A stretch of DNA of 7,778 bases. Origin: Desulfobacterales bacterium HSG17. Lineage in GTDB: Bacteria > Desulfobacterota > Desulfobacteria > Desulfobacterales > Desulfococcaceae. Position numbers and translations under genes: made by a program. A model generated the notes under the pieces. It was not told where the DNA came from. It did no database searches and saw nothing but the letters and a program-made list of their open reading frames with translations. Below, one piece after another: positions 1 through 6,168 of this stretch; the first letter of the stretch is position 1; every line of letters starts with the position of its first letter. The stretch is from assembly GCA_030377945.1 (NCBI GenBank), contig JAUCGD010000143.1, positions 1 to 7,778 of the forward strand. Reading direction: 5' to 3'.

Positions 1-351
1 AATAAAATAGGTGTAGTTTTAGGATATTCATATACAAAGGAATTATGGGATTTTCTAAAGGCAAACAATATATATTCAGAAGCTAAAACCGACCGCCTGA
101 ATTTCTTGAAACTGGAAAAAGGCAAGATAGATTATTTCCCGGCTGAAATGGGAAATGCCAAAATAATTATAAATGAACTGGGTATAAATGATAAAGTTAC
201 ATATTTGCCAAAAAAAATAACCCAGAAGCCGTATTATATAATATTCAATAAAAAAAGGGTAACTGCCGATTTTGTAAATGATTTTTCAGATGCTTTGAAA
301 AAATTTAAGGAAACAGATGAGTATCGTGAGATTTTTAATCGTTATTTTTGA
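1..351 (+). CDS. Periplasmic solute-binding protein (SBP family 3), 3' fragment
   Basis: The frame is open from base 1 and ends with TGA at 349-351, giving 116 residues of a gene whose 5' part is outside the window. The visible residues match the second half of small family-3 solute-binding proteins (amino-acid ABC transporter receptors; COG0834 type). They begin with an IGVVLGYSYTKELWDFLK stretch, followed by GKIDYFP at fragment residues 41-47, then KVTYLPK and KPYYIIFNKK, and a C-terminal helix ending EYREIFNRYF. The GKIDYFP and PYYIIFNKK patterns are typical of short stand-alone periplasmic receptors common in deltaproteobacterial genomes. A TTG at 106 can be read as a start, but the homology-like sequence continues upstream of it, so it is internal. 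The gene converges on the minus-strand operon and lies about 630 bp from its end, so it is probably a separate unit. The ligand cannot be read from this fragment. Confidence 0.85.
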   Translation, partial: NKIGVVLGYSYTKELWDFLKANNIYSEAKTDRLNFLKLEKGKIDYFPAEMGNAKIIINELGINDKVTYLPKKITQKPYYIIFNKKRVTADFVNDFSDALKKFKETDEYREIFNRYF

Positions 352-378
352 TGTTTGTATGAAAATTCTGGTCATATT

Positions 379-406
379 GTAGAGACGCATGGCCATGCGT
401 CTCTAC
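379..406. repeat. Perfect 28-bp palindrome (REP-like dispersed repeat)
   Basis: The half-site GTAGAGACGCATGG at 379-392 is followed immediately by its exact reverse complement at 393-406, with no spacer. It begins 27 bases after the TGA of the upstream solute-binding protein gene. The inverted symmetry is seen directly. From memory, GTAGAGACGCAT-type palindromes occur in many copies in cyanobacteria and some Desulfobacterota, so I infer a mobile REP-type element. As RNA it would fold into a strong stem and could stabilise the 3' end of the upstream mRNA or help terminate it. The lack of a T-run argues against a classical intrinsic terminator. Confidence 0.7.
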
Positions 407-653
407 CGTTGTCTTTCATGTTTTGATGATGCGCCATATTATTTCAAAGGACATTGTTCAGTATGTGTAACATAAACGGTTTTCCCGTTACGGTGCGTCT
501 GCCTTTTTATCGGACACGTATATACATGTGTTCTTTTTGCCTTATTATACTGATAGGCGGATGCGGATAAGTATGTTTACTTTTTTTGGACACCTGAATT
601 TGTCAGACTGCTTTTTACTAAGTACCTCATCAAAAGTTTCATAACATAAATAA

Positions 654-683
654 ACCACAGATTACACAAATTAACACAGATAT
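654..683. repeat. Degenerate 10-bp tandem repeat (CACAGATTA-type)
   Basis: Three consecutive 10-base units can be read: ACCACAGATT (654-663), ACACAAATTA (664-673) and ACACAGATAT (674-683). The shared core is CACA(G/A)AT. Sequences of the form ACCACAGATTACACAGATT are, from memory, common dispersed repeats between genes in environmental bacterial genomes. No function is assigned. The one-helical-turn period could also reflect a phased protein-binding site, but nothing nearby supports that. Confidence 0.45.
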
Positions 684-980
684 ATTAACTTAAATGTTTC
701 CCTAAAAAATATCTCATAGAGGCAATCAATTGATTATATTGTAAATATTCGGTTGGAAGTCAATAAAGAGCCTGATAGCTCTATATTCATAAAATGATTT
801 GATTTTCAAATTTAATAAAAAATATAGAGAGTTACTATGAGATTTTATATATTATGGGCTTGGATGATAAGAAAAATCGGCATAAAAAGATGTAATCAGC
901 TTGTTTGTATCTGGTTTATTCTGTCCCTTATGGTCGAAACTCCTCCATCCTGTCAAATTTTTTGACTCATAAATTTATGG

Positions 981-3089
981 TTACACCATGTTATCAGCTA
1001 CAAACTCTGCTATATCCCTGGTATTGATTTCCTCTTCTTTTGCAATTTCCTTTATGCCGTCTTCAATCATGGTCAGGCAGAAAGGACACCCAACTGCTAC
1101 ATTGGAGACATTTTTCGCAGCAATCTCTTCTGCGCGTTCAATGTTGATACGTTTGCCAATGCTTTCTTCCATCCACATCCTGCCGCCCCCGGCCCCGCAG
1201 CAAAAACTTTCTTGGCCGCATCGTTCCAGTTCCTTAATACCTTCTTTTGAAACAGATTCCAACAACCTTCTGGGTTCATCATAAACATTGTTATATCGTC
1301 CCAAATAACAGGGATCATGATAAGTCAATGCGCCTTTTAGGGATTTGTTCAACCTGATCTTTCCTTCTTTGACCAGGGTGTCAATGAACTCGGAATGATG
1401 AATCACTTCGTAATTTCCGCCTTTGTGCGGATACTCATGCTTTAAGGTATTCAGGCAGTGGGGACAGGCAGAAATGATTTTTTTTACTTCATATTTGTTC
1501 AGGGTTTCAATATTTTCTTCAGCCATCATCTGGAAAAGCATTTCATTTCCTACCCGACGGGCAAAGTCTCCGGTGCATTTCTCTTCTTTTCCAAGGATGG
1601 CAAAACTTATCCCTGCTTTTTGCAGTATTTTCACAAGTGCACTAGAAACCTTTTTGGCCCTGTCATCAAAGGAACCGGCGCATCCTACCCAGAGCAGGTA
1701 ATCTACTTTGGGATTTTCTGCCATTGTTTTAACATCAAGGCCATCAGCCCAGTCTGCTCGTTTGTCATATCCAATTCCCCAGGGATTGCCATTTCTTTCA
1801 AGCCCTTTGAGAGCCTCATTAAGCTCTTTGGGATAGGATTCTGCCATAAGTGTCTGGCCCTGGCGCATGGCAACAATACGTGGTACATGTTCAATGGTCA
1901 CCGGGCAAACCTGTTCACAGGCACGGCAGGTGGTACACGCCCAAAGGGAATCTTCCTTGATAATCTCTCCCACAAGAGTTTTCTTACAATTGAATTTTGG
2001 AATATTAGTCCTGATTCTTTCTTTTTTTTTCTGTTCCAGGTCATCTGTGAGAAGCGCAGCATATTGGGCTCTTAAGATCAGCCGTTCCGAATTTGCAGCC
2101 AGTTCATGTTTCAGGCTGTCATTAAAATCCTTCATGTTCAAGGGTTTGTCTGTAATATAGGTTGGACAGACATCCTTACAGCGGCCGCATTCGGTACAGG
2201 TAAATAGATCCAGTCCCTGTTTCCATGTTAATTGATGAAGGTGATTTAATCCCAAAGTTTCATTTTCCCATGCTTCCTCGTTTTCCAGATCAAGCCATTT
2301 TGTTTTATCATGGGGATAATCCAGGGATTTGAAAAAAACATTGGGCAAAGAAGTGATAACGTGAAAATGCTTGCCCAAGGGCAGGATATTCAAAAATGTC
2401 AGCTGGGTTATAATATGGGTCCAGAACATCAGGTTCATTAGAGTGTTGGTGTTCTGATGGTTAAAGCCTGAAACAAGCGAGGCTGCGCCAATGGAAACTG
2501 GTGTCCAGGAAAATTCGCTGCCAAACCTGGGATTGTTGAAAAAGTGCAGATTATCCGGGTTGCCGAATAATGTTATCAGGTTATACCTGGCACCGTCATA
2601 GAGCAAATCGGAAATCATCAGGATACCGATCATGCAGAGTACAAAATAGGCTTCAAAGGTATTATCAAGGCGTTTCGGTTTATTAACAGCTCTCCTGTAA
2701 ACAGCATAGATTACCATTACAAGAACTATACCTTCCATAATATCCTTTAGCAGCAAGTAAAAGTAACCTATAAAGAAGTTCTCATTAAACAGCGGCAGTT
2801 GAAATCCGTGAACAAAGCCCTGTCCGTACATATTGATACTTCGGATGAGCAAAATGCAGAATCCCCAGAAAATTAAAGCGTGCATAATGCCGGAAGCCCG
2901 TTCTTTTTCCCTGGACACAAGTCGTTTCTGGCCTATGGCAAGGATAAATACCTCTTTGATCCTTTCCTGGATCCGGTTGAACCTATCTGCGGGTTCAAGG
3001 GCAGTTAAAAGCATTATTTTTATATACATTGTGCGCCCGAACAAACCCAGGGCTAAAATCAACAGGAACATCATAAACAGGGGACTCAT
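981..3089 (-). CDS. Membrane heterodisulfide reductase-related Fe-S oxidoreductase (EMO-like, DUF224)
   Basis: This 702-residue protein has the architecture of ETF:(methyl)menaquinone oxidoreductase-type proteins. The N-terminal part is a NarI-like membrane domain of about 5-6 helices (around 4-28, 67-87, 106-131, 148-164, 216-237). Its candidate haem b ligands include H70, H225, H241 and H243. A ferredoxin-like domain follows with two CX2CX2CX3CP motifs (C298/301/304/308 and C385/388/391/395), predicting two [4Fe-4S] clusters. Two HdrB-like cysteine-rich (CCG) domains end the protein. The second is canonical (C594, C630-C631, C668, C671). The first reads C470, C505-T506, C542, C545, so one cysteine of the pair is Thr. 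The family passes electrons from ETF, reduced by acyl-CoA or other flavin dehydrogenases, to menaquinone at the inner membrane. The start is supported by GAGGTG (3095-3100) five bases upstream; the stop is TAA. It lies 77 bases after the methyltransferase, with a hairpin between. The family assignment is firm; the partner dehydrogenase is unknown. Confidence 0.9.
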   Translation of the reverse strand: MSPLFMMFLLILALGLFGRTMYIKIMLLTALEPADRFNRIQERIKEVFILAIGQKRLVSREKERASGIMHALIFWGFCILLIRSINMYGQGFVHGFQLPLFNENFFIGYFYLLLKDIMEGIVLVMVIYAVYRRAVNKPKRLDNTFEAYFVLCMIGILMISDLLYDGARYNLITLFGNPDNLHFFNNPRFGSEFSWTPVSIGAASLVSGFNHQNTNTLMNLMFWTHIITQLTFLNILPLGKHFHVITSLPNVFFKSLDYPHDKTKWLDLENEEAWENETLGLNHLHQLTWKQGLDLFTCTECGRCKDVCPTYITDKPLNMKDFNDSLKHELAANSERLILRAQYAALLTDDLEQKKKERIRTNIPKFNCKKTLVGEIIKEDSLWACTTCRACEQVCPVTIEHVPRIVAMRQGQTLMAESYPKELNEALKGLERNGNPWGIGYDKRADWADGLDVKTMAENPKVDYLLWVGCAGSFDDRAKKVSSALVKILQKAGISFAILGKEEKCTGDFARRVGNEMLFQMMAEENIETLNKYEVKKIISACPHCLNTLKHEYPHKGGNYEVIHHSEFIDTLVKEGKIRLNKSLKGALTYHDPCYLGRYNNVYDEPRRLLESVSKEGIKELERCGQESFCCGAGGGRMWMEESIGKRINIERAEEIAAKNVSNVAVGCPFCLTMIEDGIKEIAKEEEINTRDIAEFVADNMV

Positions 3090-3094
3090 ATAAC

Positions 3095-3100
3095 CACCTC
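3095..3100 (-). promoter_or_regulatory. Shine-Dalgarno site of the Fe-S oxidoreductase gene
   Basis: On the minus strand GAGGTG lies five bases before the ATG at 3089-3087. This fixes the start at the residues MSPLFMMFLL, which also begin the first membrane helix. The site is about 8 bases downstream of the 3109-3138 hairpin, so a folded hairpin would leave it exposed. Confidence 0.7.
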
Positions 3101-3108
3101 ACAATATA

Positions 3109-3138
3109 CTCGTTCCCAAACTCCAGTTTGGGAACGAG
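3109..3138. repeat. 14-bp-arm inverted repeat between methyltransferase and Fe-S genes
   Basis: CTCGTTCCCAAACT (3109-3122) and its exact reverse complement (3125-3138) are separated by only two bases (CC). This can form a very stable hairpin on either strand. There is no T-run on the minus-strand side (TATATTG follows), so it is not a standard intrinsic terminator. From memory, CGTTCCCAAACTCCAGTTTGGGAACG-like palindromes recur in cyanobacterial and Desulfobacterota genomes, so a dispersed REP-type insertion is likely. In position it could stabilise the upstream mttB-family mRNA or weaken read-through into the Fe-S gene. Confidence 0.75.
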
Positions 3139-3166
3139 CTAAACAGAATTGAAAAACTTTTAATTA

Positions 3167-4585
3167 TTATAGTTGTTTAATAAACTCTTCTCCGCTGGCA
3201 ATAATATCTTTTTTATCATCCGGTATTAAGGGATTTTTAATCAGTTCACATGTTTTTTCGTTTAACACGGACCCAGCTTCCGGCTCTCCTTTACTCTGCC
3301 ATTTTTCCAGTGAAAGAAAAGGCCAGATAAGGCTGTCAAATTGTGATTCCTTGAAATGCTTTGTTGTAAGACCGGATAATAGAAAGTTTCCGCCTGGGCC
3401 GATTGAGGATATATCATCAAGCCCAACCTCTTCATCAGCCAAAGAGAATCCAGAGGCAAAATTTCTTGATTGATGAATAAAATCATTTGCATAAACAACA
3501 AGTTCTGGTGAGAATACAAGTGAATCAAAATTCCCGCCCACAAACGGAACCATACCGGCTGCACCAAGGCAGCTAGTAAAATGGTTGATACACAATGTGG
3601 TTCCGGCAAGGAGATCCGCTTCCCAGCCGTTCCCGCTTCCAGATGTACCGCAGTGCGGGATGCCGTAACTGGTGAGAATTTCAGCACAGGCAAGGTTTAA
3701 TAATAATGTTTTTGGGGAATAATAACTTCCTGCATTTTTCATGTCAAAGGCAGCAGGTAAGCTGCCCAGAACTATTGGTGCGCCTTCTTTAATCAGCTGG
3801 GAATAAACCAGGCCTGCAAGCAGTTCAGCATTAAGCAGGGCCAATGTTCCGGCAGGGGTAATGGGGCATGTTGCTCCTGACATTCCATAGTTGGAAAATA
3901 TAACAGGCAGCCCCCTTTTAATTGATATTTTCATTTTCCGTGTGGTTTCAGAATTTAATACCAGGGGAGTAATCGGGTTTACATAGGGCATTAAAAAAGG
4001 TTTTTGGTCCAGATTGCCAAAAAGATGTTCGCACATATCCAGGGCAGGGCTGAATGAATCCTTATGAGAGATGAGCATTACTATGGGCTTTACAGTATTG
4101 GCCTGCATCTCCAGGACTGAATAAATATCAGCAGTTTCAGGGGGAATATCCTGAATAACTCCGGGCGTAGATATAAAATCATAGTCTTCAAGTGAATTGG
4201 TTAATGCCGCAGCATCTGCCATGTGTTTTCTGTGAAACGGTATGATTTTTTTAGAAAATGGATCATGGTAATGGAGATTGGTGACACCGGTTCCAAAAAC
4301 AGTTTCTTGTGTACTGTCTCCTTTAAGTTCAAAGCAGGGATTTCCTCTGCGGTCATAAATTTGGATTTCAGAAGGGGCTGATGAAATAGCCCGTCTGATA
4401 AGCTCATCTGGCAATCGGATACGATCATCCTTTGATGTTTCACCAATCGCCTTTTCAAAAACAAGCCTGGCATCTTTGTCTTCAACAATAATCCCTGTAC
4501 CAGATAAAATTTGAAGGGAATTTTTTTGAACCTGGTCTATTTGTGCCTGGTTCATAACTTTTATTGACGGTTTGAGATTTAACAT
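3167..4585 (-). CDS. MttB-family (non-pyrrolysine) corrinoid-dependent methyltransferase
   Basis: This 472-residue protein has the fold signatures of the trimethylamine methyltransferase family (COG5598). They are an N-terminal QIDQVQKNSLQILSGTGI helix, FGTG (97-100), QANTVKPIVML (161-171), NPITPLVL (203-210), SGATCPITPAGTLALLNAELLAG (236-258) and KEGAPIVLGSLPAAFDMKNA (266-285), then a C-terminal TIM-barrel half. Members take a methyl group from a quaternary or tertiary amine onto a corrinoid protein. True MttB carries an amber-encoded pyrrolysine near residue 330. This frame runs without any internal stop, and the equivalent area (about 311-326, CGTSGSGNGWEADLLA) has ordinary residues. That places it with the MtgB/MtpB/MtcB-type branch acting on betaines or carnitine-like substrates, or an uncharacterised branch. 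The start is supported by AAAGGT five bases upstream; the stop is TAA. No corrinoid protein gene is visible beside it. It follows the GntR gene by 78 bases filled with tandem repeats. The family is firm, the substrate unknown. Confidence 0.88.
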   Translation of the reverse strand: MLNLKPSIKVMNQAQIDQVQKNSLQILSGTGIIVEDKDARLVFEKAIGETSKDDRIRLPDELIRRAISSAPSEIQIYDRRGNPCFELKGDSTQETVFGTGVTNLHYHDPFSKKIIPFHRKHMADAAALTNSLEDYDFISTPGVIQDIPPETADIYSVLEMQANTVKPIVMLISHKDSFSPALDMCEHLFGNLDQKPFLMPYVNPITPLVLNSETTRKMKISIKRGLPVIFSNYGMSGATCPITPAGTLALLNAELLAGLVYSQLIKEGAPIVLGSLPAAFDMKNAGSYYSPKTLLLNLACAEILTSYGIPHCGTSGSGNGWEADLLAGTTLCINHFTSCLGAAGMVPFVGGNFDSLVFSPELVVYANDFIHQSRNFASGFSLADEEVGLDDISSIGPGGNFLLSGLTTKHFKESQFDSLIWPFLSLEKWQSKGEPEAGSVLNEKTCELIKNPLIPDDKKDIIASGEEFIKQL

Positions 4586-4618
4586 GGAATACCTTTCCTT
4601 ATCATCATTTAATTAATA

Positions 4619-4680
4619 CAGTCAGGTAATTAAAACAGTCTGGTAATTAAAACAGTCAGGTAATTAAACAGTCAGGTAAT
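4619..4680. repeat. Four tandem 16-17 bp repeats upstream of the MttB-family gene
   Basis: On the plus strand the unit CAGTCAGGTAATTAAAA occurs at 4619-4635, with one mismatch at 4636-4652 (CAGTCTGG), as a 16-bp copy at 4653-4668 and as a 12-bp partial copy at 4669-4680. The last copy lies inside the 3' coding end of the GntR gene, encoding its final YLTV residues, and the third copy carries its TAA stop. The other copies fill the gap before the methyltransferase start, ending about 34 bases from its ATG. The copies may be an operator array for the adjacent regulator, or simple slippage duplication of the gene's 3' end. The symmetry within a unit is poor apart from the TAATTA core. Confidence 0.8.
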
Positions 4681-5332
4681 CATCCGGGAGCAGCCTGTTG
4701 ACATCAATACCTTTTGCACTGGTTTCCAGATGGTGCTTCATTTCAAGTGCAGCTTTGGACTTTTCCCCTTTTTCCAGGTAGTTGACAATTTTCAGGTGTT
4801 GTTCCGGTGACAGGTTTTTTTTAACAAGTATTTTATAAAAAGGGTCAAAAAGTATCAAGAAGATCATTGTTTTCTGCAACAATTCGTTTACATAATGCAG
4901 TAACATCCGATTTCCCGATTTTTCAGCAATCTTTAAATGAAAAGCATTATTAATCTCGTAATATCTATCAAGCTGCCTTGCCTTAAAAACCTTTTTTTCT
5001 TCCTGGATTAAATTGTGCAGATCTTTAAAATCTTCAGGGGTCAGCCTGTCAGCTGCAAGAGTTGTTGCAAACTGCTCCAATTGTGCCCTGATCTGGAAAG
5101 ATTCGTTTATATCTTCAATAGAAGGATCAACTACAAAAACGCCTTTATTAACCCTGTATTCAGCCAGACCCTCGTGGACAAGCCTTTTAAATGCTCCTTT
5201 AACAGTTGCACGACTCATTTTAAGACTTTTTGAAAGCGCAACCTCTTTTAACTGGCTTCCTTTTTTTATGTAACCCTTGCTGATGGCTATTTTTATTTTT
5301 TCATAAGCAAGATATTCTTGATTTTCCGCCAT
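4664..5332 (-). CDS. GntR-family transcriptional regulator, FCD (FadR-type) subfamily
   Basis: This is a 222-residue cytoplasmic regulator of normal family length. Residues about 7-68 form the winged helix-turn-helix, with the recognition region LSKSLKMSRATVKGAFKRL (33-51) and wing sequence GLAEYRVNKGVFV (55-67). Residues about 75-205 form the all-helical FCD effector domain. The expected metal or ligand residues are visible: N128 (the Asp/Asn of the D/N-x-x-F-H motif), H132 in FHLKIAEKSGN, H179 in PEQHLKI and H201 in MKHHLE. FCD regulators usually bind small carboxylates and control neighbouring transport and catabolic genes. This gene sits between the importer (71 bases upstream) and the methyltransferase, so control of both is the natural guess. 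Its ribosome site is weak (GGAAAAA, about 8 bases from ATG). The stop codon lies inside a tandem repeat array. Family certain; effector and targets not known. Confidence 0.92.
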   Translation of the reverse strand: MAENQEYLAYEKIKIAISKGYIKKGSQLKEVALSKSLKMSRATVKGAFKRLVHEGLAEYRVNKGVFVVDPSIEDINESFQIRAQLEQFATTLAADRLTPEDFKDLHNLIQEEKKVFKARQLDRYYEINNAFHLKIAEKSGNRMLLHYVNELLQKTMIFLILFDPFYKILVKKNLSPEQHLKIVNYLEKGEKSKAALEMKHHLETSAKGIDVNRLLPDDYLTV

Positions 5333-5349
5333 TTTGTTTTTCCAAAACC

Positions 5350-5365
5350 TGTATAGTCAAGTACA
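5350..5365. promoter_or_regulatory. Possible operator: TGTA-N8-TACA inverted repeat before the GntR gene
   Basis: In the 71-base gap between the ATPase and the regulator, TGTA (5350-5353) and TACA (5362-5365) form a short inverted repeat with an 8-base spacer, about 18 bases from the regulator's start. GntR proteins often bind short dyads in front of their own genes, so autoregulation is possible. The dyad is short enough to arise by chance, and I see no convincing -35/-10 pair beside it. Confidence 0.2.
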
Positions 5366-5403
5366 AAAACTTTATTACATACAATCATAACTTTATGGGA
5401 AGT

Positions 5404-6168
5404 CTATAAAATATGGGCAAGAAACTGCTTAGTACGTTTGTGTTCAGGATGATTAAAAATCTTTTCCGGCGGCCCTTCTTCAATCCAGTTTCCTTGATCC
5501 ATGAGTAGCACACGGTCAGCCACATCCCGCGCAAAATGCAGCTCATGGGTAACTGCGATAATAGTCATGCCTTCTTTAGCCAGCCTTTCCATAACTTCTA
5601 CAACTTCACCAACCAGTTCAGGATCTAATGCTGATGTAGGTTCGTCAAATAGCATGACTTTCGGCTTCATGGCCAGACTCCTGGCTATGGCAACCCGCTG
5701 CTGCTGACCGCCTGATAAACGTGACGGATATTCATCTTTTTTCTCTGTGAGCCCGATCCATTCCAGCAGTTCACAGGCATATTTAACAGCTTCTGCTTTT
5801 TCCTGCTTGAGAACGGTAACAGGCCCTTCTATAATATTCTCAATTACAGTCATATGAGGAAAAAGATTAAAAGCCTGGAAACACATACCTGTTTTTTTTC
5901 GAATATCAAGTATCTGGTTTTCACGTTCATTGTTATTCACCCCTGCATTTATCTGGATTCCGTCAACCACTACGGAACCGGCTGTGGGTTCTTCAAGAAA
6001 ATTGATACACCTGAGCAGTGTGCTTTTGCCTGAGCCTGACGCACCAAGAATAACAACAGTTTCTCCTTTGCTGACTTCAAGATCAATTCCGCAAAGGACA
6101 TGAAGATCTTTTCCAAAAACCTTATGAATATTGGATACTTTTACCATAGGCTCTGTTTTCTTCTGCAT
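5404..6168 (-). CDS. Polar amino-acid-type ABC transporter ATPase (GlnQ/HisP family)
   Basis: This is a complete 254-residue ABC ATPase on the cytoplasmic face of the importer. All motifs are intact: Walker [10 protein letters not shown] (42-50), Q-loop Q98 in [13 protein letters not shown], signature [16 protein letters not shown] (151-166), Walker [13 protein letters not shown] (171-182) and switch H208 in [17 protein letters not shown] and the [25 protein letters not shown] run are typical of the polar amino acid uptake class. The insert around 73-86 ([14 protein letters not shown]) is common in HisP/GlnQ proteins. The start is set by AGGAGG five bases before the permease stop/ATPase start overlap TAATG, which implies translational coupling to the permease. 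It energises import of whatever the upstream binding protein captures. Class is certain; substrate class names in this family are unreliable. Confidence 0.95.
   Translation of the reverse strand: MQKKTEPMVKVSNIHKVFGKDLHVLCGIDLEVSKGETVVILGASGSGKSTLLRCINFLEEPTAGSVVVDGIQINAGVNNNERENQILDIRKKTGMCFQAFNLFPHMTVIENIIEGPVTVLKQEKAEAVKYACELLEWIGLTEKKDEYPSRLSGGQQQRVAIARSLAMKPKVMLFDEPTSALDPELVGEVVEVMERLAKEGMTIIAVTHELHFARDVADRVLLMDQGNWIEEGPPEKIFNHPEHKRTKQFLAHIL

Larger units (their letters stand above)
352..980. other. Intergenic region without a convincing gene
   Basis: This stretch separates the two convergent units. It contains the 28-bp palindrome (379-406), the 10-bp-phased repeats (654-683) and several small inverted repeats: AACGG/CCGTT at 475-479 and 485-489, the 12-bp palindrome AATCAATTGATT at 724-735, AGAGC/GCTCT at 767-771 and 778-782, ATTTGA/TCAAAT at 797-802 and 806-811, GTCAAA/TTTGAC at 952-957 and 961-966, and CATAAATTTATG at 968-979, right after the stop of the minus-strand Fe-S gene. 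None has a clear following T-run in the relevant direction, so I do not call a terminator. A 42-codon plus-strand frame at 837-965 has a weak upstream AGAG and no recognisable content. The sequence is markedly AT-rich in its second half. Confidence 0.6.

Noticed and set aside
515..530. Near-palindrome around GTATATAC as a regulator site
   Set aside because: Only the central 8 bases are symmetric and no gene start lies close enough to be controlled.
767..782. Intrinsic terminator for the minus-strand operon (AGAGC/GCTCT stem followed by TTATT)
   Set aside because: The stem is only five pairs, the T-run is interrupted, and it lies about 200 bases past the last stop codon.
837..965. 42-codon plus-strand frame starting ATG after a weak AGAG
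   Set aside because: It has no recognisable domain, a poor ribosome site and AT-rich surroundings. A frame of this size is expected by chance.
1458..2075. 205-codon plus-strand open frame opposite the Fe-S oxidoreductase gene
   Set aside because: It lies wholly antisense to a gene with unmistakable cysteine motifs. Its translation has no recognisable family and the frame is a codon-bias shadow.
3262..3693. 143-codon minus-strand frame inside the methyltransferase gene
   Set aside because: It overlaps the conserved C-terminal half of the MttB-family protein in another frame and encodes nothing recognisable.
3167..4585. Pyrrolysine-containing MttB
   Set aside because: The frame has no internal TAG over its whole length and has ordinary residues at the corresponding area, so it is the non-pyrrolysine type.
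4619..4680. CRISPR array
   Set aside because: The units are head-to-tail 16-17 bp repeats with no unique spacers and no cas genes nearby.
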